DNA of 44,482 nt from Zoogloeaceae bacterium (GTDB lineage Bacteria > Pseudomonadota > Gammaproteobacteria > Burkholderiales > Rhodocyclaceae): contig JAIRMN010000111.1 in assembly GCA_031258715.1 (NCBI GenBank), positions 1 through 44,482 on the forward strand. Reading direction: 5' to 3'. The notes under the pieces were generated by a model. It had not been told where the DNA came from. It made no database searches and saw only the letters and a program-made list of their open reading frames with translations. Both the position numbers and the translations under genes were made by a program. Positions within the stretch are counted from its first letter, which is position 1. Each line of letters begins with the position of its first letter. Shown in pieces: positions 16,888 to 24,195 of this stretch.

Positions 16888-17964
16888 ATGCATCTGATCG
16901 ATGGCGCAGGCCATGTAGATAACAATTTCGTCGCCGAGGACATCCTCGCCGCCCGTCCGCCGACCGAAATTACGGCGGACTTCATGAACGCCGTCCAGCA
17001 CGAGCTGGCGAACTTCATCCTGTGGTCGGGGCGCACCCTCGACAAACAGGACAACACCCAGTTGCGCGAGGCGTTGATCCATTCGTTCGCGCACAAGAAT
17101 TCCACGATCCACTACATCCGCCAGATATGGACCATCGTGGAAGATACAGATGCGCTCCTGGCGCTGGAAGGCGTCCCCAGCAATTCCGATGTGATCGTCA
17201 CCAACTGGAACGGCACGCACGGGCTGGCCACCTGGAACGGCGCGACCTGGACAACGACGCCGCTCGCCGTCGACGTGTTCGACCTGTACGGGGCGGACGT
17301 CGACCAACATGGTTACTACTGGTTTTCCAATCAGTGGAATCTGTTCGACGTTGCCGCCCTGCAAGTGGACGAGGCGAGCGAACAGGCATCCGGCATCGCG
17401 CGCCTGGCGACCCTCGCCGAGGCGCTCGCCGGGGCATCCACAAACCTCATCATCACCCCCGCCACGCTCGCCGCCTTTTCCCGCGCCCTCCTCCCCGCCG
17501 GAACCGAAATCGCCTGGACGGGAACGACCCCGCCCGCCGGATTCCTGGAGGAAAACGGCGCGCTCGTCTCCCGCGCCGCCTACCCCGACCTCTGGGCGCA
17601 CGCGCAAGCATCCGGCAACCTGGTCACTGACGAGGAGTGGGGCGACGACAGCTGGGGCGCCTTCTCCACCGGCAACGGCACGACCACCTTCCGCCTGCCG
17701 GACGCGCGCGGGGAATTTATACGCGGTTGGGATGACGGGAGAGGAGTGGATACGGGGCGGGCGTTTGTGAAGTGGCAAAAACCCACGCCCGCATCTGGGC
17801 ATCACGATAGCATTGGTGTCCCTAAACTAGAAAACGCCAGCGACGTTACGGATTATACCCCCCTCGGCTTTACGACAAATAAAGCAAACGTAACCTCGAA
17901 CGGCTCTAGTGGACACCGCGTTCGCCCGCGCAATATCGCGCGGATGTTGTGCGTCAAGTACTGA
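16888..17964 (+). CDS. Tail fibre/collar protein with switchable C-terminus
   Basis: A 358-residue tail fibre. The N-terminus resembles Mu-like fibre attachment regions (IDGAGHVDNNFVAEDILAAR). A phage tail-collar domain starts near residue 205 (PAGTEIAWTGTTPPAGFLEE) and continues to LPDARGEFIRGWDDGRG near residue 285. The remaining ~75 residues, probably receptor-facing, end in RPRNIARMLCVKY. From base 17697 the coding sequence enters a 37-bp repeat found inverted at 18353-18389. Inversion would replace the terminal residues with those of the silent cassette. No tail-fibre chaperone gene is adjacent. Confidence 0.85.
   Translation: MHLIDGAGHVDNNFVAEDILAARPPTEITADFMNAVQHELANFILWSGRTLDKQDNTQLREALIHSFAHKNSTIHYIRQIWTIVEDTDALLALEGVPSNSDVIVTNWNGTHGLATWNGATWTTTPLAVDVFDLYGADVDQHGYYWFSNQWNLFDVAALQVDEASEQASGIARLATLAEALAGASTNLIITPATLAAFSRALLPAGTEIAWTGTTPPAGFLEENGALVSRAAYPDLWAHAQASGNLVTDEEWGDDSWGAFSTGNGTTTFRLPDARGEFIRGWDDGRGVDTGRAFVKWQKPTPASGHHDSIGVPKLENASDVTDYTPLGFTTNKANVTSNGSSGHRVRPRNIARMLCVKY
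17697..17733 (+). repeat. Left inverted repeat of the invertible segment
   Basis: Begins GCCGGACGCGCGCGGGGAAT and ends CGCGGTTGGGAT. It encodes PDARGEFIRGWD in the expressed fibre gene. A perfect inverted match lies at 18353-18389. Confidence 0.85.
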
Positions 17965-17966
17965 CC

Positions 17967-18075
17967 CCCTCATCCGGCCTTTGGCCACCTTCTCCCCCTT
18001 GGGGGAGAATGCCCGGTTTTCCTTCGCCCCGTGCGCGGGGAGAAGGTGGCCCGTAAGGGCCGGATGAGGGGTTAC
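17967..18075. repeat. REP palindrome between the two fibre 3' ends
   Basis: CCCTCATCCGGCCTTTGGCC at one end and GGCCGGATGAGGGG at the other, with CTTCTCCCCC/GGGGGAGAA arms inside. It could form a strong hairpin and act as a two-way terminator for the active and silent fibre ends. Confidence 0.65.
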
Positions 18076-18085
18076 AGCGAAGCCG

Positions 18086-18389
18086 TTAATATTTGACGCA
18101 AATCATACGCGCGATGTTGCGCGGGCGGGTTTTGACGTAAATGTGCCCGCCCGTTGCGGAGAGCGTAAATATTCGCACAGTCGGGGCGCTCGCAAGACCG
18201 GTCTCGTAATCGCCATATGTCCCGTCGGTTTCCTGCGCGGTTGTCATGCCTAACGCGCTACACGACGTTCCGGATGTATAACTGTACGATGACATCGGTG
18301 TGCCTGTCTGCCGTTTTGTAAAACCCCGCCCCGCATCCACCCCCCTGCCGTTATCCCAACCGCGTATAAATTCCCCGCGCGCGTCCGGC
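18086..18389 (-). CDS. Silent alternative tail-fibre C-terminus
   Basis: A promoterless, start-less coding cassette on the minus strand. From the inverted repeat it reads DARGEFIRGWDNGRGV in the same frame as the active fibre. Unique residues follow (FTKRQTGTPMSSYSYTSGTS ...), ending ATGGHIYVKTRPRNIARMIC-VKY before TAA. Its last 13 residues nearly match the expressed end (RPRNIARMxCVKY), showing that both are variants of one fibre tip. After inversion the fibre would be about 370 instead of 358 residues. Divergence between the variants suggests different receptor specificity; that is inference. Confidence 0.8.
18353..18389 (-). repeat. Right inverted repeat of the invertible segment
   Basis: The exact complement of 17697-17733, ending 8 bp before the stop codon of the tyrosine recombinase gene. 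Confidence 0.85.
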
Positions 18390-18397
18390 GCGGAGAA

Positions 18398-19234
18398 TCA
18401 GAGGGTGAGCGTCCGCCATTCCCCGGCCTCGCGCGTGAGGCCCCGGTCATCGAGGTAGATCGCCGTCGTGGAAGCCCGCCGATGGCCGAGCAGCGTCTGC
18501 GCGTCGACGCCCTCCTGACGGTAAAGCCGCGCCGCCAGCGAACGGATTTCGGCCAGGCTGCACGGCGCTGGCGCGCTGCACGGCGCTGTCCGGAACGCGC
18601 CCGCCCAGGCTTTGGTGAGCGACGCGCCGGAAAGCGGCCCGCCCGCGCGTTTCCTGAGCAACGTTTCACCGGGAACGCCAATGGCGCGGCAATCGCGGAT
18701 GACATCGCCCAGGCTCACCCCGACGGCGTCGAGCCGCAGGGCGAGCGGGAGCGCGATCCGTTCGCCCGTTTTTTGCTGGACGACATGCAGATGCCCGTCC
18801 CAGATGTCGTCAAAGCGCATTTTCACCAGATCGCCCCGCCGCTGCCCGGTAACGAGCGCCAGAAGCGCGAACACCCGCCGCCAGGGGATGACCGCCTCGG
18901 CCAGCACCCCTTGCGCCCGCACCCAGTCTGCCAGCGCCAGCCGCCGCCGCCTGACCCGATTCGGCAATGCCCGCACATGCCGCGCCGGGTTGACATCGAG
19001 ATACCCGTTCGTCACCGCCTCGGCGAACAGGTCGCGCGCAACCGACAGCACCCGCCGCGCCTTCGCCCGTTCCCCGGCCTCCCAGACCGCGCGGACGGCC
19101 CGCGCCACATCCGCCGCGCGAATTTTTCGCAGCTTCCTGTCCGCGCCGCGCTGACGCCCTCGCGGGCTGCAAAGCCGTTCCCTCTCCCAGCCTTCGGCCA
19201 CACTCCCCCCAGACCTCACCCCTCTCCTCGACAC
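18398..19234 (-). CDS. Lambda-type tyrosine recombinase, N-terminally truncated
   Basis: The catalytic domain strongly resembles lambda integrase: TGQRRGDLVKMRFDDIWDGH (Arg I), QQKTGERIALP (Lys), EIRSLAARLYRQEG (Arg II), LLGHRRASTTAIYLDDRG (His III and Tyr). The usual His in H-E-L-R is Ala (SLAEIRSL). Similarity begins near residue 35 (LRKIRAADVARAVRAVWEAG), inside the core-binding domain. The first ~34 residues are translated from REP sequence, and the arm-binding domain is missing. The adjacent inverted repeats suggest it is or was the fibre-segment invertase. A Mu-like phage needs no integrase to insert. Activity is doubtful given the truncation. Confidence 0.75.
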   Translation of the reverse strand: MSRRGVRSGGSVAEGWERERLCSPRGRQRGADRKLRKIRAADVARAVRAVWEAGERAKARRVLSVARDLFAEAVTNGYLDVNPARHVRALPNRVRRRRLALADWVRAQGVLAEAVIPWRRVFALLALVTGQRRGDLVKMRFDDIWDGHLHVVQQKTGERIALPLALRLDAVGVSLGDVIRDCRAIGVPGETLLRKRAGGPLSGASLTKAWAGAFRTAPCSAPAPCSLAEIRSLAARLYRQEGVDAQTLLGHRRASTTAIYLDDRGLTREAGEWRTLTL

Positions 19235-19325
19235 TCACCCCTCTCCTCTCCCCCTCTGGGGGAGAGGCCGGGAGAGAGGGAATTGGGGGAGGATGCCCCG
19301 TCAGGGGCGGGAGAGGGCGCGGCGG
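19140..19325. repeat. REP block inside two coding sequences
   Basis: CTCTCCC-GGGAGAG palindromes (CTCTCCTCTCCCCCTCTGGG and GGGAGAGGCCGGGAGAGAGG) form the 5' end of the recombinase frame and the 3' end of the neighbouring membrane-protein frame. The two frames overlap by 19 bp only because of this block. Confidence 0.6.
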
Positions 19326-20145
19326 TCATCTGCTCCAGGCGCGAATCCCAGTATGCGCGGCGCTTTGCCAGGGGCGCGGAAAGCCCCGTGTGTTTCGGGC
19401 TTTCCGCAGGCGGGCGCTCCGGCAGATAAAGCACATAGCTGCGCCCTTTCTTTTCGCGGCGGATGTCACCGATGTATTCTGCATAATAGAGGACATACCG
19501 GAAATGCTCCGGGGAAACGTCGGGGAGGGCCTTCATCAGTTGGCTCTGTAAAACGCCGGGGGAGATAGTGACGGCAGGAATCACGCGGCACAGGATGTTC
19601 TTGTAAAGCGGATCGTCCTGCGTGAATGCGGCAACCAGCGATTTGAAGCGGTCGTGCGCCCAGAGGGGCGCGCGCCCGCTTTCAATGGTTCCGAGGGCAT
19701 AGGCCAGTTTTTGCAGCCACGTCCGGGCAAAGTCGTAGTCGCCTTCGCGCCATGCCTGCGCAATTTCTTCCATTTGCGCGCGCCAGTCGATGACAACATG
19801 GGCGCGATCTTCCCCGTCGATGGGGATTTCGAGTCTATGTACGCGGTCCCGCTTCCGTTGTGGCGGGGCTTCTTCTTGCACGTCAAGGATATCCACCGTC
19901 TGAGCTGCTGACGCCGCTTTTCTTGCCTCAGCCCCCGCAACCGGCGCATGGGCGCGATTTTTCACGGCGGCCCGCCGCCGCTCAAACCACAGCGCCAGCA
20001 GGCCGGGTGGGATGACGACCAGGAGGAAGAGGACGACCATCGGCGTGTCGATGTTTTCGTAAAGCCAGAAAAGGCCGTAAATTACGGCCCCGACCACGAC
20101 GATAACCACCCAGGCGAAAGCCTGTATTGCCTTGAGTAGACTCAT
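19216..20145 (-). CDS. Two-TM membrane protein with winged-helix-like domain
   Basis: A 309-residue protein of unknown function. Residues about 7-55 form two hydrophobic segments (AFAWVVIVVVGAVIYGLFWL and PMVVLFLLVVIPPGLLALWF), followed by a cytoplasmic part. A segment near 205-250 (SPGVLQSQLMKALPD, then YIGDIRREKKGRSYVLYL) looks like a winged helix. The last ~35 residues are REP-encoded (PAPDGASSPNSLSPGLSPRG), so the native C-terminus has probably been replaced. It overlaps the CI-like gene stop by four bases (ATGA), so the two are co-translated and likely act together in lysogeny control. Confidence 0.6.
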   Translation of the reverse strand: MSLLKAIQAFAWVVIVVVGAVIYGLFWLYENIDTPMVVLFLLVVIPPGLLALWFERRRAAVKNRAHAPVAGAEARKAASAAQTVDILDVQEEAPPQRKRDRVHRLEIPIDGEDRAHVVIDWRAQMEEIAQAWREGDYDFARTWLQKLAYALGTIESGRAPLWAHDRFKSLVAAFTQDDPLYKNILCRVIPAVTISPGVLQSQLMKALPDVSPEHFRYVLYYAEYIGDIRREKKGRSYVLYLPERPPAESPKHTGLSAPLAKRRAYWDSRLEQMTAAPSPAPDGASSPNSLSPGLSPRGGEERGECRGEG

Positions 20146-20951
20146 GCCGTGTAGACCGGATCATTGGCGGCGACCTGCCGACATCGCCGCCAAGCACAAA
20201 TGGTCTGACAATCGTCGCGCACGAACCGGGCGTAGCCCCAGCGCCAGGAATAGCAGAGGGCGAGGAAGGAGAGGAGCGCCAGGCCAAAGCATTCGAGGCG
20301 GCCCGTCACCGCGCCCAGGAGCGTCATGCCGCCCGTGTAGATGCCCGCGAGAAGGAGCCAGCCGAGGCAAAGGAAGAGCGTGAAAAACGCGCTGCCCACG
20401 CGAAACCACCCCGCTTCCCCGTGCGCCGCGCGGCGGCGCGGGCTTTCCTCTTCCAGTCTTGCCCCCGCAAAGACGGCGGCGCGGACGATCTTCTTCGCGT
20501 CCTCCGGGCAATTCCGGTAATTTTCCAGGAGCGCCGCCTCGTCGGGCGTGTAGGGGCGAACGGCGTTCGCCCGCCCCGCGCAGCCGCCGGGTTCTGCGGG
20601 CAGCTGAAACGACAGCGCCCTGGCGATAGTGCCCGGCGGCAGACTCAGCGCCTCGTCCGCCTGTTCCGCATTCAGGCGATAGACCGTCAGGAAGCGGTCG
20701 ATGATCTCGACCAGGCTCTTGTTTTCCCCGGCGGCGCTCCCCGCCACGCCATTCAGCACATAGCCCACATCCAGCGCCAGGTCGGGACGGCGCGCCGCCA
20801 GCGCGTGCAGCTCTTTTTCAGGGAAAGCGCCGCGCCGCTTCCGTTCCGCAAAGGCCGTTTTTGACAGCCCCAGCGCCGCAGCCACCTCCCCGTCTTTACT
20901 CACGCGCAACGCATACTTCAACCGTGCTGCCGAATCTGAAAAAAAGTTCAT
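20142..20951 (-). CDS. Membrane-anchored CI-like repressor
   Basis: A 269-residue protein in the position of the Mu c repressor, divergent from ner. The N-terminal ~65 residues form a phage CI-type helix-turn-helix (SKDGEVAAALGLSKTAFAER, then ALDVGYVLNG). Residues about 130-155 contain the repressor-like LLENYRNCPEDAKKIVRAAV. Unlike normal phage repressors the C-terminal part holds two or three hydrophobic helices (about 180-235: FFTLFLCLGWLLLAGIYTGG, LECFGLALLSFLALCYSW) instead of a peptidase or dimerisation domain. Membrane tethering is inferred from hydrophobicity. No S24 Ser/Lys protease motif is visible. Confidence 0.7.
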   Translation of the reverse strand: MNFFSDSAARLKYALRVSKDGEVAAALGLSKTAFAERKRRGAFPEKELHALAARRPDLALDVGYVLNGVAGSAAGENKSLVEIIDRFLTVYRLNAEQADEALSLPPGTIARALSFQLPAEPGGCAGRANAVRPYTPDEAALLENYRNCPEDAKKIVRAAVFAGARLEEESPRRRAAHGEAGWFRVGSAFFTLFLCLGWLLLAGIYTGGMTLLGAVTGRLECFGLALLSFLALCYSWRWGYARFVRDDCQTICAWRRCRQVAANDPVYTA

Positions 20952-20972
20952 TTTTTATTGCCTTCTGTCGAA

Positions 20973-20992
20973 ATATGGACTAAAGTCCATAT
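20973..20992. promoter_or_regulatory. Candidate operator between repressor and ner
   Basis: ATATGGACTAAAGTCCATAT consists of 9-bp perfect arms around AA, midway in the 76-bp divergent intergenic region. It is the likely binding site for the CI-like or Ner protein. The flanking DNA is AT-rich, unlike the surroundings, as expected for promoters. Confidence 0.65.
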
Positions 20993-21027
20993 CAATGAAC
21001 TAATGCATATTTTGAAAAGGATAAGCC

Positions 21028-21225
21028 ATGAACACAAGCGAAGTCAAAAAACGTCTTCAGGCGGAGGGCAGAACAATCAAGGCTTGGGCGGAAAGCAAAG
21101 GCATCACAGATTACGCCCTCGTCTGCCAACTAATGAACGGGGTGAGAAAAGGGATACGCGGGAAAGGCCATGCCGCTGCTGTCGCCCTCGGCCTGAAACC
21201 CCGACCAAACACAGGAGAATCTTAG
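21028..21225 (+). CDS. ner: Ner/Cro-like DNA-binding protein
   Basis: A 65-residue protein, first gene of the rightward early operon, with AAGGAT 7 nt before the ATG. It has a helix-turn-helix-like region (IKAWAESKGITDYALVCQLM, NGVRKGIRGKGH) similar to small phage regulators located between the repressor and transposase genes. In Mu, Ner shuts down early and repressor promoters. The stop is TAG and the next gene starts two bases later. Confidence 0.65.
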   Translation: MNTSEVKKRLQAEGRTIKAWAESKGITDYALVCQLMNGVRKGIRGKGHAAAVALGLKPRPNTGES

Positions 21226-21226
21226 C

Positions 21227-21490
21227 ATGAGCAGGATTGACACAGATAAGGACTACATGTTCTGGCGGGCAAAGGAGATGTACGACCGCATTGGCGACCT
21301 CATGGTCACCGGGGAGATCGACAACGACGAAGCATGTTTTTTGTATTCCGTGTTGGGCATGGCGCTGGAACAGTGCGGCGGCCCGCGGATTCTGGACAGC
21401 GGCTTTCGCAAGACGAATGTGCGCGCGCTGCTCCAGGAATGGCGGGCGTGGCGTAAACGGCGGGATCGCTCATGGGGGGGCAGGAAATGA
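21227..21490 (+). CDS. Early hypothetical protein
   Basis: An 87-residue protein without a recognised family. It is acidic in the N-terminal half (RIDTDKDYMFWRAKEMYDRI) and strongly basic at the C-terminus (EWRAWRKRRDRSWGGRK). Tight packing after ner and a four-base overlap with the next start indicate a genuine early gene. Confidence 0.6.
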   Translation: MSRIDTDKDYMFWRAKEMYDRIGDLMVTGEIDNDEACFLYSVLGMALEQCGGPRILDSGFRKTNVRALLQEWRAWRKRRDRSWGGRK

Positions 21491-22461
21491 CAAACGCCAT
21501 CACATCCACCGAAGGGGGATCGCCCGATCGCGTTCGCGCCTTGGCGGAACGGCTGGGCTATCGACTACCCGCCGATTCCGTCAGCCCTGACCTGATCGAG
21601 CGCGATATTGTCGCCAACATGCGGCGCTCGGTTGACGCCGTGCTGGAGACCGGCAAAGGATTATTGGTGCTGAAAGCATCCTGTGAGCGTGGGGATTTCG
21701 AGCGGCGAATGAACAGCCTCGGTATAAGTGAGCGCCTTGGCCAGAGGTTCATGCAATCGGCTATTAAATTCTCGAAAGCGTCGACGTCGACGCTTTTGCC
21801 AAAAATCGAGACAGCCAGCAAACTTTTCGAGCTGCTTGTTCTTGATGATGAGGAAATCGTGGAACTCGCCGTGACCGGGCAAACCGGCGATCTCGAACTC
21901 GATGACGTAGATCGCATGTCGGTATCCGAACTGCGCCGCGCAATCCGCGCCGAGCGTGAACGGGGCAAGGCGACACAGGCCCGCCTGAACGACACGACGG
22001 AGAAGTTGAAAGCGGCAGCCCAAAACAACTCGCCTGCGCCGCTGCCAGGGCGTTTCTCGCCCATGACGGAAAAGCACCGGTACGCCTGCCTGCAGGTGGA
22101 GGGGGAGGTGGATATGGCCGTCGCCAGCCTGACGCGCATCACCTGCGACGCGCTTGCCGGGCAGGACGAGGAGGCAACGCTGCGTCTCGAACACGCATGG
22201 ATCACGCTTCATGCCATTGCCGCGCGGGTTTCCGACTTGATGGACGCTACGCGGCAATGGCTGGGCGAGCGCGTCGGAGAAATGCCCCGGCGTATCAGGA
22301 GCGAGCATTTGCTGACGCCGAAAGAGGCTGCGGACTGGCGGCAGGAATACGAGGACATGAAAAATCGTCACGCCGCCCGCGAGGTGGCGCAAGAGGACGA
22401 TTACATGCCCAAAAAACGGGGGCGGAAAAAAGGATCGAAGAACAGAATTTCGGAGGCATAA
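21487..22461 (+). CDS. Early phage protein with basic AT-hook-like tail
   Basis: About 324 residues. The N-terminal third (NMRRSVDAVLETGKGLLVLK, LGISERLGQRFMQSA, KLFELLVLDDEEIVEL) resembles DUF3102-type proteins found before transposases in Mu-like phages. A coiled region follows (RAIRAERERGKATQARLNDT). The C-terminus ends PKKRGRKKGSKNR, an AT-hook-like DNA-binding tail. A perfect 22-bp palindrome lies within the gene at 21775-21796. The TAA stop abuts the transposase ATG, implying co-translation. Function unknown, probably linked to transposition or replication. Confidence 0.6.
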   Translation: MTNAITSTEGGSPDRVRALAERLGYRLPADSVSPDLIERDIVANMRRSVDAVLETGKGLLVLKASCERGDFERRMNSLGISERLGQRFMQSAIKFSKASTSTLLPKIETASKLFELLVLDDEEIVELAVTGQTGDLELDDVDRMSVSELRRAIRAERERGKATQARLNDTTEKLKAAAQNNSPAPLPGRFSPMTEKHRYACLQVEGEVDMAVASLTRITCDALAGQDEEATLRLEHAWITLHAIAARVSDLMDATRQWLGERVGEMPRRIRSEHLLTPKEAADWRQEYEDMKNRHAAREVAQEDDYMPKKRGRKKGSKNRISEA

Positions 22462-24129
22462 ATGGGAGCGTGCGCGAGGGCGAAATTTTCAAATGCGCCA
22501 TTAACGGCGCATTTGCCCGCAGCGAATGTCGTCCGCCTCCGTGCGCGCGACCCCTGGCGCGAGGCGAGTGAGGCGTCGCGGAAAAAGGCGCGTCGGCGGG
22601 AAACCGTCGTATTCGCGCTCATGGAAATGATGAAAGAGGGGCGAACGCAAAATCTTGCCATTGACCGCCTCCTCTTTTTATCTGGACAAGGACGGCTCCC
22701 CCCTCATGTCGCCGAGGCTGTCCGCGCTGCTGCCTGTAGTGGGCGCGCCGCGCCTTCCCGGTCGGCGCTCCATGAATGGCTCGGAAGTTACCGCGAGGGC
22801 GGCGTGGGCGCGCTGCTCCCCCAACACAAGGGCCGCGTCGTCGAGGCTACCGCCTGGTGGGGGCCGACGCTGGAATATTACAACCAGCCCTCAAAACCCG
22901 ATATGTCGGCGGTCTGGCGCAAGCTCGCCGAGGTCGACGGGTTCGCGGTCAGCTACGACCAGGTGCGCCATTACCTGGCCAGCGTTCCCGCGATGCTCGG
23001 CAAGTGCTCCCCGGCGCGGCTGGGCAAGAACCTTTATCGCCTCACCGAAAAAGCCTACATCCGCCGCAGCACACAGCACGCGCTGGCGGGCGATGTCTAC
23101 GTCGCCGACGGCTACCGCGGTGACATCTACCTCGCGCATCCTGTCACCGGCGACATCTGGCGGCCCGAATTCACCTGCGCGATTGACCTGAAAAGCCGCG
23201 TCCCGGTCGGCTGGCGCGCCGACGAGCACGAGGGAACCTATGCGGTACAGAACATGTGGGCGGAAGCCTTCGCGCGCTGGAACCACGTGCCGCCCTTTCT
23301 CTACATCGACAACGGTTCAGGATATAAAAACCGCTTCATGGACGATGCCCTGACCGGCTTTTACGCCCGCGCGGGCGTCCAACAGATCATCCACGCCATT
23401 CCCGGCAACCCGCACGGCAAGGGGTGGGTGGAGCGATTTTTCAGAATCGTGAAAGAGGATTTCATCAAGGTGGAATACGCCCGGTTTTATTGTGGCGACG
23501 ACGCCGCGCCGGAGAACCTGAACGCGGTCGTGCGCGAAGTGAAGGCCGGGCGCCTCGCGCTGCCGACGCTGGCCGAATTCACAGAACGGTTCAACGCCTG
23601 GATTGCCCGCTACATCGCCCGTCCGCACCCGGAAGACAAAAACGTCACCCGCGCCGACCTCTGGCGGCAATTGCAGCCGATCCCGCCCGCCGCCACCGTC
23701 ACCGAATTGAAACGCCAGGCCGTGACCCTCACCGTGCGGCGGGGGAGCGTCAAACACGGGCGGCGCGAATACGGCCATCCCGACCTGATTGCCTGGAACC
23801 ACAAGAAAGTCGTCCTGGAATACGACCTGATGGACAACGCCGTCGGCGTCATCCGTGATGAAGCCGGGCGGTGGATTTGCGATGCGAACCTCATTTCCGC
23901 CATCGACGTGCTCGACAGGACGCGCCTCGACGAAAAGCGCGAACGCCGGGCAAAGGACGCCCTGAAGCGCCTGGAGAAAAAGATGGACGAACAGAAGGCG
24001 CGGGCGGGCGTGGTGCTCGACGCCGACAATTTTGCCGACGCGCACGAGGCCCTGTTGCCGGATCGCGCACGAGCCACGGAGCGGCATTTGTCCGCCCCGG
24101 ACGATGAACTACGCCTCTTCGAGCTGTGA
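22462..24129 (+). CDS. Transposase (MuA-type, DDE)
   Basis: A 555-residue phage transposase that would bind the end repeats and carry out strand transfer for integration and replicative transposition. The RNase-H-fold catalytic core contains VADGYRGDIYLAHP (first Asp), PPFLYIDNGSGYKN (second Asp) and GNPHGKGWVERFFRIVKEDF (Glu). A C-terminal beta-barrel-like region (HKKVVLEYDLMDN) and a basic coiled tail (RRAKDALKRLEKKMDEQKAR) follow. It is shorter than Mu A (663), closer to other Mu-like phages. An inverted repeat (22490-22515) lies within codons 10-18. Confidence 0.92.
   Translation: MGACARAKFSNAPLTAHLPAANVVRLRARDPWREASEASRKKARRRETVVFALMEMMKEGRTQNLAIDRLLFLSGQGRLPPHVAEAVRAAACSGRAAPSRSALHEWLGSYREGGVGALLPQHKGRVVEATAWWGPTLEYYNQPSKPDMSAVWRKLAEVDGFAVSYDQVRHYLASVPAMLGKCSPARLGKNLYRLTEKAYIRRSTQHALAGDVYVADGYRGDIYLAHPVTGDIWRPEFTCAIDLKSRVPVGWRADEHEGTYAVQNMWAEAFARWNHVPPFLYIDNGSGYKNRFMDDALTGFYARAGVQQIIHAIPGNPHGKGWVERFFRIVKEDFIKVEYARFYCGDDAAPENLNAVVREVKAGRLALPTLAEFTERFNAWIARYIARPHPEDKNVTRADLWRQLQPIPPAATVTELKRQAVTLTVRRGSVKHGRREYGHPDLIAWNHKKVVLEYDLMDNAVGVIRDEAGRWICDANLISAIDVLDRTRLDEKRERRAKDALKRLEKKMDEQKARAGVVLDADNFADAHEALLPDRARATERHLSAPDDELRLFEL
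22490..22515. promoter_or_regulatory. Inverted repeat at transposase 5' end
   Basis: CAAATGCGCC / GGCGCATTTG, 10-bp perfect arms with a 6-nt loop, lie within the first codons of the transposase gene. It could be an operator or an mRNA hairpin limiting transposase translation. Its role is unknown. Confidence 0.4.
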
Positions 24130-24131
24130 AG

Positions 24132-24176
24132 GGCCGTTTAAACGGCCTTGCAAGGGGTTTAAACGGGCGTTTCGCC
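24132..24176. promoter_or_regulatory. Palindromes between transposase and MuB
   Basis: GGCCGTTTAAACGGCC is a perfect 16-bp palindrome (24132-24147). It is followed by a second GTTTAAAC and a GGGCGTTTCGCCC hairpin before the MuB ribosome-binding site AAAGGAG (24184-24190). This may tune MuB expression. Confidence 0.4.
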
Positions 24177-24195
24177 CAAACGCAAAGGAGCTGAA

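Larger units (their letters stand above)
17697..18389. other. Predicted invertible segment for tail-fibre switching
   Basis: The ends are 37-bp perfect inverted repeats (17697-17733 and 18353-18389), with imperfect similarity continuing inwards to about 17760. Between them are two convergent fibre 3' ends separated by a REP palindrome at about 17967-18072. Both ends are in frame with the constant fibre part across the repeat. A tyrosine recombinase gene ends 8 bp outside the right repeat. Confidence 0.8.

Noticed and set aside
16888-18389. Diversity-generating retroelement at the tail fibre
   Set aside because: No reverse transcriptase or A-mutated template/variable repeat pair is visible; the paired sequences are inverted repeats with a full alternative C-terminus.
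18398-19234. Phage integrase that inserts this prophage at an att site
   Set aside because: The prophage carries a MuA-type transposase with matching end repeats; the recombinase is internal, truncated, and adjacent to inverted repeats in the fibre gene.
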